Translations under genes and position numbers: made by a program
Shown here: positions 1-4,461 of the stretch, piece by piece
How the letters are laid out: every line of letters starts with the position of its first letter
Numbering within the stretch: the first letter of the stretch is position 1
The notes under the pieces: generated by a model
Told to the model about the DNA's origin: nothing
Seen by the model: only the letters and a program-made list of their open reading frames with translations
The model's database searches: none
Assembly (NCBI GenBank): GCA_964371995.1
Contig: CAYJPG010000136.1
Span: forward strand, 1 to 5,732
DNA length: 5,732 nucleotides
From: SHZI01 sp964371995
GTDB lineage: Bacteria > Pseudomonadota > Gammaproteobacteria > Steroidobacterales > GCA-2729495
Reading direction: 5' to 3'

Positions 1-62
1 GCCCAGTGCAGCCCCAGGAGCTCGCCCCCGTAGCTGGCTGCGGCGGATCGTGAGCTTCAGCC

Positions 63-281
63 CTATGGGGTCGGCGCCGCTTTGTACAGATCCCTGACCG
101 CACGCGCGTCGAACACACCCAGTGGCTCAGTCTCGCGGACGGCTTCTCGAAGCTGCGTCCCAGTGTCACCGTCGCTGTCCCGATCGTGCTCGATGCCTGC
201 GTCCGACCGAGCCGTAATTCCCTGCTGTTTTGGAACGCCGTTTTCCCGCGCCGTTTTTTTTAACTTGCTTCCGCGTTTCAT
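63..281 (-). CDS. Small basic hypothetical protein, 72 aa
   Basis: I do not recognise this protein. The minus-strand frame is open further upstream, but the ATG at 281 is chosen because GGAGGTG (complement of 285-291) lies three bases before it, the best Shine-Dalgarno match in the window. The product begins MKRGSKLKKTAREN, so its N-terminus is strongly basic. An acidic patch (EHDRDSDGD, residues 31-39) follows, then a likely helix (QLREAVRETE), and it ends in KAAPTP. There is no signal peptide, membrane segment or cysteine. It is transcribed away from the sigma-factor gene, so the 282-669 region could drive both. The two lysine codons KK sit in a run of eight A on the coding strand (254-261), a possible slippage site. 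The gene call rests on the ribosome site and the open frame only; it could be a chance frame. Confidence 0.5.
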   Translation of the reverse strand: MKRGSKLKKTARENGVPKQQGITARSDAGIEHDRDSDGDTGTQLREAVRETEPLGVFDARAVRDLYKAAPTP

Positions 282-284
282 TTG

Positions 285-291
285 CACCTCC
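285..291 (-). promoter_or_regulatory. Strong Shine-Dalgarno sequence of the small minus-strand gene
   Basis: The + strand reads CACCTCC, which is GGAGGTG on the coding strand, with three bases (CAA) before the ATG at 281; measured from the GGAGG core the spacing is five bases. It decides the start of the 63-281 gene, because the frame itself stays open for about 63 more codons upstream with no comparable ribosome site at the other ATG. Confidence 0.55.
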
Positions 292-500
292 GTTCTCGGT
301 CGAGGAACAGCCACGGCTGCGATATCGAGGCCGCATGTAGCTCCACCGCCGACCGACCTTTCCTGACGGTCCTTACCTCGCGTAGCCACCACCAACGTGC
401 GGCCTCGCGACCCAGGGGGCTCGGGCCGGCGTTCTGGTGTCTGTTGCCACGGATCGCTGGCTTTCGCCATCTATCGAGACCCGCTTGGTTTCCGGTTGCG

Positions 501-523
501 AAATGTCCGGCAAATGTGTCGGC
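501..523. repeat. Short tandem direct repeat, AAATGT-CCGGC / AAATGTGTCGGC
   Basis: AAATGTCCGGC (501-511) is followed without a gap by AAATGTGTCGGC (512-523). The copies differ by one inserted base and one substitution. The second copy runs into the 8-base palindrome TCGGCCGA (519-526). GGCAAA (509-514) is the complement of TTTGCC (537-542), so the repeat also takes part in a dyad. It may be a protein-binding site; there is no direct evidence of which protein. Confidence 0.4.
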
Positions 524-542
524 CGAGATTCGCCGGTTTGCC

Positions 543-596
543 AAAACTGGTGATTTGCACTGCTTTCTCTGCTCCAGCCGAAAACTGCTGATTTGC
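543..596. repeat. Imperfect direct repeat, two copies at 38-base period
   Basis: AAAACTGGTGATTTGC (543-558) recurs as AAAACTGCTGATTTGC (581-596) with a single mismatch. Similarity continues weakly afterwards (ACTGCTTTCTCTGC against GTGCCTTTCCCTGC), so the full unit is close to the 38-base period. There are only two copies; no third is found 38 bases upstream. Both lie 75-130 bases before the sigma-factor gene. They could be operator half-sites, iteron-like sites or partition sites, or a small local duplication. Confidence 0.6.
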
Positions 597-633
597 GTGC
601 CTTTCCCTGCCTCGGATCCGCTGAGTTGATCTC

Positions 634-669
634 GTTTCTTTACCTGCCAAGAAGCCGGCAGGAAGAAAC
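634..669 (+). promoter_or_regulatory. Inverted repeat hiding the sigma-factor ribosome site
   Basis: GTTTCTT (634-640), TA (641-642, unpaired) and CCTGCC (643-648) form the left arm. GGCAGG (657-662) and AAGAAAC (663-669) form the right arm. All 13 arm bases are complementary, interrupted only by the two-base bulge, around the eight-base loop AAGAAGCC. The right arm contains the ribosome site AGGAAG (660-665) and ends on the base before the ATG at 670. In RNA the hairpin would bury the ribosome site, so it is a candidate translational switch such as an RNA thermometer, protein-binding site or ligand site. As DNA it could instead be an operator dyad. The pairing is seen directly; the function is inferred. 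Confidence 0.6.
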
Positions 670-1260
670 ATGTCGTTCAAAGCCGGAGAGGGTCTCCAGC
701 GATGGGAGATTGCGGTGACGAAGAAACTGGTGGGTGAATTCAGAAGGCGATGGCAAAGCCTCGCACACGAGGACTTCGACGACTTGATGCAGGACTGCCT
801 GGCGCACTGGATCGTGGTGCGCCGCAAGCTTGCGCCCGATCCGGATGAACCGCCGGTGGCCTACATGGTTCAGGTCATCCGCAACAAGCTTATGGATCTG
901 GTCCGAGAGCAGGCAACGGAAAAGCGCGCCGGTGAACAGGATGCGCTTTCACTCGACGCGGCGCTCGACGGGTCCGAAGGTGACATGACGCTCGCCGATC
1001 TGCTGCCTGACAGAGAGTCCGCTCAGCTGGACGACCCGGGTGCCGTCAATCACCACCATGCCCACATCGACATCGCCCGCGCCTTAGTGCGACTGACACC
1101 TGTTCAGCGACGCCTGTGCCAGATGTTGGGTGAGGAGGGGTTATCCATCAAAGAGGCTGCCGAACGGCTCCGAATTCCACGCGGCACTTTGTACGCGGAG
1201 ATCAAGCGCATTCGCAAGGTCTTCGCAGATCAAGGACTTGGCGATTATCTGCAGGAATAG
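670..1260 (+). CDS. Sigma-70 family RNA polymerase sigma factor, 196 aa
   Basis: This is probably a small ECF-sized sigma factor that directs RNA polymerase to particular promoters. Region 2 spans about residues 15-86: FDDLMQDCLAHW (36-47) matches the core-binding helix, and PVAYMVQVIRNKLMDLVRE (62-80) matches the helix that melts and reads the -10 element, followed by a basic EKR. A linker (87-130) contains LADLLPDRES, a phrase common in this group. Region 4 spans about 137-185: LTPVQRRLCQML, then SIKEAAERLRIPRGTLYAEIKRIRKVF, a helix-turn-helix that would read the -35. The length is normal for the class. The start at 670 has AGGAAG at 660-665, which is caught in a hairpin. There is no anti-sigma gene next to it. 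The position directly before parA suggests it serves the element, possibly its own operon; the target promoters are unknown. Confidence 0.88.
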   Translation: MSFKAGEGLQRWEIAVTKKLVGEFRRRWQSLAHEDFDDLMQDCLAHWIVVRRKLAPDPDEPPVAYMVQVIRNKLMDLVREQATEKRAGEQDALSLDAALDGSEGDMTLADLLPDRESAQLDDPGAVNHHHAHIDIARALVRLTPVQRRLCQMLGEEGLSIKEAAERLRIPRGTLYAEIKRIRKVFADQGLGDYLQE

Positions 1261-1320
1261 CCGACACTTTTCCGCGCGATTACGTATTCCTGATTACAGA
1301 CCTGAATAGGTACGGAATCG
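1261..1320. promoter_or_regulatory. Sigma-parA gap, likely holds parA promoter or control site
   Basis: This 60-base gap is less GC-rich than the genes on either side. It contains CCTGATTA (1289-1296) and CCTGAATA (1301-1308), a two-copy direct repeat with 12-base period, and ATTCC (1286-1290) with GGAAT (1314-1318) as a weak dyad around it. No clear -35/-10 pair and no terminator hairpin with a T-run are visible, so the sigma gene may be read through into parA. The parA ribosome site is weak (AGG at 1308-1310 or GGA at 1314-1316). Confidence 0.35.
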
Positions 1321-2166
1321 ATGATCAAGTTCACCATCACGAGTACGAAGGGCGGCGTCGGCAAGACGACCCTCACGGCCAACCTGGGGGCGCTGTTGGC
1401 CGACATGGGCCTGCGGGTCTTGCTGATCGACGCGGACGTTCAGCCATCGCTGTCGAAGTACTTCCCGCTCGCAAGATTACAGCCCTGGGCGGGACTCACC
1501 GAGGTGATTCTGCGCGGCGAGGTCACGGCCGCATGCATCACGGCGACCGTTTTTCCGAACCTCGACATCGTCGTCTCTGACGACCCGGAGGGCCATCTGC
1601 CCAACTGGCTACTCAACCGCATCGATCGTGGCTTCCGCCTGCGCTTCGCACTGCAGGCCGCCGTAGTGGCGGACGCCTATGACTGTGTGTTGATCGACAC
1701 GCAGGGCGCCATCGGCCCCTTGCAGGATGCAGCGGTCATGGCTGCCGACATTCTCGTCTCGCCGATCACGCCCGAGATTCTCTCGGCGCGGGAGTTCAAG
1801 GACGGCACGATGGAGCTACTGGATCGCCTTGAGCCGGGAAGTGCGCTCGGCGCCACGCTCGGCCCCGTGAAGGCGGTGATCTACCGGCAGGACCGCACAG
1901 CCGATGCCCGCCTCATTGCCACCGGCATCCGTGAGGACTTCATTCGCCTGAAAGGCCGGGTGTCGGTGCTCGACACTGTGGTGCCGCATGCCAAGGCCTA
2001 CAAGGAAGCCGCCACCCTGCGCATTCCGGTGCACCGGCACGAACGCAGGCGTGATGGCGTCATGCCGAGCGCATCCGCAGTGATGCACCAGCTTGCCTGG
2101 GAGTTAATTCCGAGCCTGCAGGGCGTTTACGTCGATGGCTTCCAGACTGGGGAGCGATCGGTATGA
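1321..2166 (+). CDS. parA: ParA family partition ATPase, 281 aa
   Basis: This is a ParA/Soj-type ATPase that, with ParB, would distribute or stabilise the element's DNA through ATP-dependent, nucleoid-bound cycling. The deviant Walker A motif KGGVGKTT is at residues 10-17, with the signature lysine K10 and the catalytic-loop lysine K15. Walker A' VLLIDADVQ is at 33-41 (D37, D39), and the Walker B strand CVLIDTQGA is at about 122-130 (D126). There is no N-terminal helix-turn-helix, so it is the short type rather than the P1/F self-repressing type. The start is fixed by MIKFTITSTKGG, which is the first beta strand leading into the P-loop. It overlaps parB by four bases (ATGA), as in an operon. 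The length and the parB-DUF2857 neighbours match ParA proteins of PFGI-1-type ICEs. The catalytic motifs are intact. Confidence 0.93.
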   Translation: MIKFTITSTKGGVGKTTLTANLGALLADMGLRVLLIDADVQPSLSKYFPLARLQPWAGLTEVILRGEVTAACITATVFPNLDIVVSDDPEGHLPNWLLNRIDRGFRLRFALQAAVVADAYDCVLIDTQGAIGPLQDAAVMAADILVSPITPEILSAREFKDGTMELLDRLEPGSALGATLGPVKAVIYRQDRTADARLIATGIREDFIRLKGRVSVLDTVVPHAKAYKEAATLRIPVHRHERRRDGVMPSASAVMHQLAWELIPSLQGVYVDGFQTGERSV

Positions 2167-3524
2167 ACGGCAAGGTGTCGGTGGATGAGCGTCGGCGACT
2201 GGTGGCCGAGTCATTGCAGGTGGGTAACCCAGGCAATAACGCGCGTGATCTGCCCGGTCAGCGCGACCCACGTTCAGAATCCCAGATCGAAATCTCGGTC
2301 GAGGAGATCCGTAGCTACGAGAACAATCCGCGGCGGGCGACGAACGCAAAGTTTGATGACATCAAGGAGTCTATTCGCACCAGCGGCTTGAGAAGCCCGC
2401 TGACCGTGACCCGCCGACCGGGTGAGTCGCACTTCATCGTCGAGGCCGGTGGTAACACGCGGCTGCTGGCGTTGCACCAACTGTGGATGGAAACGCGCGA
2501 TTCACGATTCAACAAGCTGGTGGTCCTGTTTCGGCCGTGGCAATCCGAGAGCCACGTTCTCACCGCGCACCTGATCGAGAACGAACAACGCGGCGAGATG
2601 ACCTTCTGGGACAAGGCTTGTGGTGTCGTCGCGCTCAAGTCGCGTCTTGAAGCCGAGCAGGGGCGGGCGCTGACGTTGCGGCCGCTGGAGGATGCGCTGC
2701 ACGCGATCGGCTTGTCGGTGAACACGGCGACGCTCGGTCACCATCTTTTTGCCACCGAGCGGCTGCGAACCCTCGGTGAGGCGGTGACCGATCTCTCTGG
2801 CCTCGACGTCAAGACTCTCCAGCCACGACTGAATGCGCTGAAACGCTATGCGCAGAGGCGAACCTCCCTCACGGAGGATGAGATCTACTCGCAGGTCTTT
2901 GAGCTCGTCTTCCGCCAGATCGCGGAGCAGTATCCGCACACGGGTGCCTTCAGTGTTGCTGCGACCAGCGAGGCCTGTGAAGTCGCCCTGGCGCGGCACC
3001 TCGCCGAACCCGTTGACCTGCTTCGTCAGGTCTTGCGCGCGGGGTCAGGCCGCAATGCGCAGGCAGCTCCGTCGCCACTCGCGAGCAGCATTGTTGACGC
3101 TGATACGTCGGCCATGGGTCGCATCGTTACCGGTGAAGAGACAGCTGAGGTTGCCGCTACCGAGGCAGGCGATCTGCTGACCTGCGCACGGCGCTTCGCG
3201 GACGCCGTCGGCATTGGAAGTGTCGTCCATCCTGAGCCGCAGTCCGCTGCCGGCTTGCGGCTCTCGACGCTTCCCGCGGACGTTGCTGTGCCTGCCGAGC
3301 AGCAGCGCGCCTGGTGGCTGCTTGCGAAACTCCTCGGTCAGATCGAGACGGATGCAGCGCCGCCGGCATCACTGGCCCCGGAATTCCTGCATTGGCTCAT
3401 CGATCCAGCGGATGCGTCGGCAACGGCGTTCTGGGAGTTGCTGGCCTGCGCCAGGCGATTGGGCGGCCTGCACGGCGAGTTGCGCGCGGTGCGTAGCTCG
3501 GTGTCGTCTGCGGAGGAAGCGTGA
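2163..3524 (+). CDS. parB: ParB family protein, PFGI-1-type ICE class, 453 aa
   Basis: This is a DNA-binding partner of ParA. The ParB N-terminal domain spans about residues 40-155: ISVEEIRSYENNPRR (44-58), FDDIKESIRTSGLRSPLTV (64-82), then EAGGNTRLLAL (94-104), and ENEQRGEMTFWDKA (139-152). Canonical chromosomal ParB has GERRxRA where this protein has GGNTR, and the GGNTRL form with FRPW (123-126) is typical of ICE ParB proteins. A helix-turn-helix is likely at about 170-200 (LRPLEDALHAIGLSVNTATLGHHL). The C-terminal part (300-453) is alanine-rich and variable, ending in a helical stretch (FWELLACARRLGGLHGEL) that may serve dimerisation. GGGGAG at 2149-2154 is its ribosome site. Overlaps with both neighbours indicate translational coupling. 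Its binding site is not recognised here. Whether it hydrolyses CTP like chromosomal ParB is open, given the changed motif. Confidence 0.88.
   Translation: MNGKVSVDERRRLVAESLQVGNPGNNARDLPGQRDPRSESQIEISVEEIRSYENNPRRATNAKFDDIKESIRTSGLRSPLTVTRRPGESHFIVEAGGNTRLLALHQLWMETRDSRFNKLVVLFRPWQSESHVLTAHLIENEQRGEMTFWDKACGVVALKSRLEAEQGRALTLRPLEDALHAIGLSVNTATLGHHLFATERLRTLGEAVTDLSGLDVKTLQPRLNALKRYAQRRTSLTEDEIYSQVFELVFRQIAEQYPHTGAFSVAATSEACEVALARHLAEPVDLLRQVLRAGSGRNAQAAPSPLASSIVDADTSAMGRIVTGEETAEVAATEAGDLLTCARRFADAVGIGSVVHPEPQSAAGLRLSTLPADVAVPAEQQRAWWLLAKLLGQIETDAAPPASLAPEFLHWLIDPADASATAFWELLACARRLGGLHGELRAVRSSVSSAEEA
3512..3516 (+). promoter_or_regulatory. Shine-Dalgarno GGAGG deciding the DUF2857 gene start
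   Basis: GGAGG lies inside the last codons of parB. The next gene could start at GTG 3521 (4 bases away) or at ATG 3524 (7 bases away). The spacing and the codon favour ATG 3524, which overlaps the parB stop TGA (3522-3524) by one base. Confidence 0.6.
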
Positions 3525-4066
3525 TGCTCTCGCTGCAAGACACGCAGGTGCGGCTTTTCCTGCTCAACCACGTCACCGTGCGCCTGGTCGAAGCACCGCT
3601 CGATGAGCTTCACGCTGCCGGCATCGAGAACGAGCAACTGGCCCATCTTCGGCAGCTGTCGGCGGTCGACCTTAGCCGACTCGCCGCGATGCGCAGCCTG
3701 ACCATAGGCGTCGTTTTCGATGGTGCGGCGCTCAAGGCCGGACTGCGTGCAGTCGCGCTCGTCAACGAGGCCAAGGCGCTGGAGACCTATTTCATCCGCC
3801 ATGGTGCGTCCACGCACCTGATGAGCGCGCTTTTCAAGGTTCGCCGCAAGCTGACCCTCAAGCGGCGCCGCGACTTCGATGCACGTCGTCCCGCTGGTCG
3901 TATTCGACTGCCGGACTACGCGATGCGCGAGCGGATTTATCAGGCGTGGTGGGCCATCGTCGATCCGACCCTGCGCGTTCGTTACTACCGACTGCACCAG
4001 GACTTCCAGCACATCCCAATCGCTGTGCTGGAAGCCGTTATCCACGAGTTCGAGGCCAACCCATGA
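3524..4066 (+). CDS. DUF2857 domain protein, 180 aa, possible BisD/FlhC-like regulator
   Basis: The pattern fits the DUF2857 family of ICE proteins: an N-terminal helical region (about 1-55), a short core IGVVFDGAALKAGL (61-74), then the conserved block ETYFIRHGASTHLMSALFKV (87-106). A very basic stretch (RRKLTLKRRRDFDARR, 107-122) and IYQAWW (138-143) follow. The RHGAST block with a following helix resembles the FlhC helix-turn-helix region. In ICEclc a protein of this family in the same place after parB is, as I recall, BisD, half of the FlhDC-like BisDC activator of transfer genes. A regulatory role is therefore inferred, not shown. A start at GTG 3521 would add one residue. The gene is coupled to parB upstream and to the next gene by ATGA at 4063-4066. 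Confidence in the family is good; confidence in the function is low. Confidence 0.75.
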   Translation: MLSLQDTQVRLFLLNHVTVRLVEAPLDELHAAGIENEQLAHLRQLSAVDLSRLAAMRSLTIGVVFDGAALKAGLRAVALVNEAKALETYFIRHGASTHLMSALFKVRRKLTLKRRRDFDARRPAGRIRLPDYAMRERIYQAWWAIVDPTLRVRYYRLHQDFQHIPIAVLEAVIHEFEANP

Positions 4067-4461
4067 ACACGCGTATGGGGAGCATCGACCTCACCTCTGA
4101 GTTGTTGCTCGAAGTCTTCGACAGTCCGGTGAGCTTTCATCGTTGCCTGGTACCCATCACCGGCGGCGTCATATCGGCATTGATGCTGTCCCAGGCGATC
4201 TGGACGACCCAGTCGCTCGAACCCTCGGCCGATGGTTGGTTCATCCGCTCCCAGGAGCAGTGGAGTCAGGAGACGGGACTGTCGCGCTGGGAGCAGGAGA
4301 GTGCGCGGCGCGCCTTGCGGCGCTCAGGGCTGCTTGAAGAACGCCGAGGCGGCCTACCGGCCAGGCTCTGGTTCCGCGTCTGCCCAGACGCAGTCTGGTG
4401 CGCTTTACAGGCCAATGCCCAAGCGGCGAACCAGTATGACGACGCGGGGGTACCGCCGTGA
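4063..4461 (+). CDS. Single-module winged-helix protein, 132 aa, replication-organiser-like
   Basis: This is a short protein made almost entirely of one winged-helix module (about residues 16-106). The order is VSFHRCLVPITGG (23-35), a first helix ISALMLSQAIW (37-47), GWFIRSQEQWSQETGLS (58-74), the recognition-helix region RWEQESARRALRRSGLLEERR (75-95), and a wing GLPARLWFRV (97-106). This order is known from phage and plasmid replisome-organiser (DnaD/RepL-like) and ICE replication proteins, where it binds origin DNA. The following gene carries two further copies of the module. This protein lacks the linker and C-terminal segment of that gene. GAGG at 4052-4055 serves the ATG at 4063, which overlaps the DUF2857 stop by four bases; its own stop overlaps the next GTG by four bases. 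It may be a DNA-binding accessory or regulator of its larger paralogue. An earlier in-frame ATG at 3946 lies within the previous gene and is unlikely. Confidence 0.72.
   Translation: MNTRMGSIDLTSELLLEVFDSPVSFHRCLVPITGGVISALMLSQAIWTTQSLEPSADGWFIRSQEQWSQETGLSRWEQESARRALRRSGLLEERRGGLPARLWFRVCPDAVWCALQANAQAANQYDDAGVPP

Larger units (their letters stand above)
282..669. other. Divergent intergenic region with repeats, no convincing gene
   Basis: This stretch separates the minus-strand small gene from the plus-strand sigma-factor gene. Open frames cross it on both strands, but none has a good ribosome site, a recognisable product or a sensible relation to its neighbours. It holds a tandem 11-12-base repeat (501-523), an 8-base palindrome TCGGCCGA (519-526), a 16-base direct repeat at 38-base period (543-596), a palindrome CGGATCCG (613-620), and a long inverted repeat against the sigma start codon (634-669). 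The region should contain both promoters, but I see no convincing -35/-10 pair. It is also a candidate place for a partition or replication site, although no canonical parS is present. Confidence 0.6.

Noticed and set aside
8..41. Possible hairpin (GCAGCC with GGCTGC, AGCT with AGCT) downstream of the small minus-strand gene
   Set aside because: The stem has a five-base bulge and no T-run on the side where transcription would stop, so it is not supported as a terminator.
240..262. GC-rich stretch followed by eight T on the plus strand, terminator-like
   Set aside because: No proper stem precedes the T-run, and no plus-strand gene ends there. On the other strand the run is lysine codons.
282..629. 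115-codon open frame on the plus strand in the intergenic region
   Set aside because: No ribosome site, no recognisable composition or motif, and it runs across the repeats. The competing minus-strand start at 281 has a much better ribosome site.
471..827. 118-codon minus-strand frame crossing the sigma gene start
   Set aside because: It overlaps the well-supported sigma-factor gene and has no ribosome site or family resemblance that I can see.
3338..4045. 235-codon open frame on the minus strand
   Set aside because: It runs antisense to the end of parB and the DUF2857 gene, both of which have recognisable family motifs and coupled starts. Long antisense frames are common in GC-rich DNA.
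4458..4461. Frameshift or split of one ancestral gene at the 4063-4461 / 4458-5732 junction
   Set aside because: Each gene begins with its own copy of the complete module and has its own ribosome site. A GTGA overlap is normal coupling, so this is duplication rather than a broken gene.
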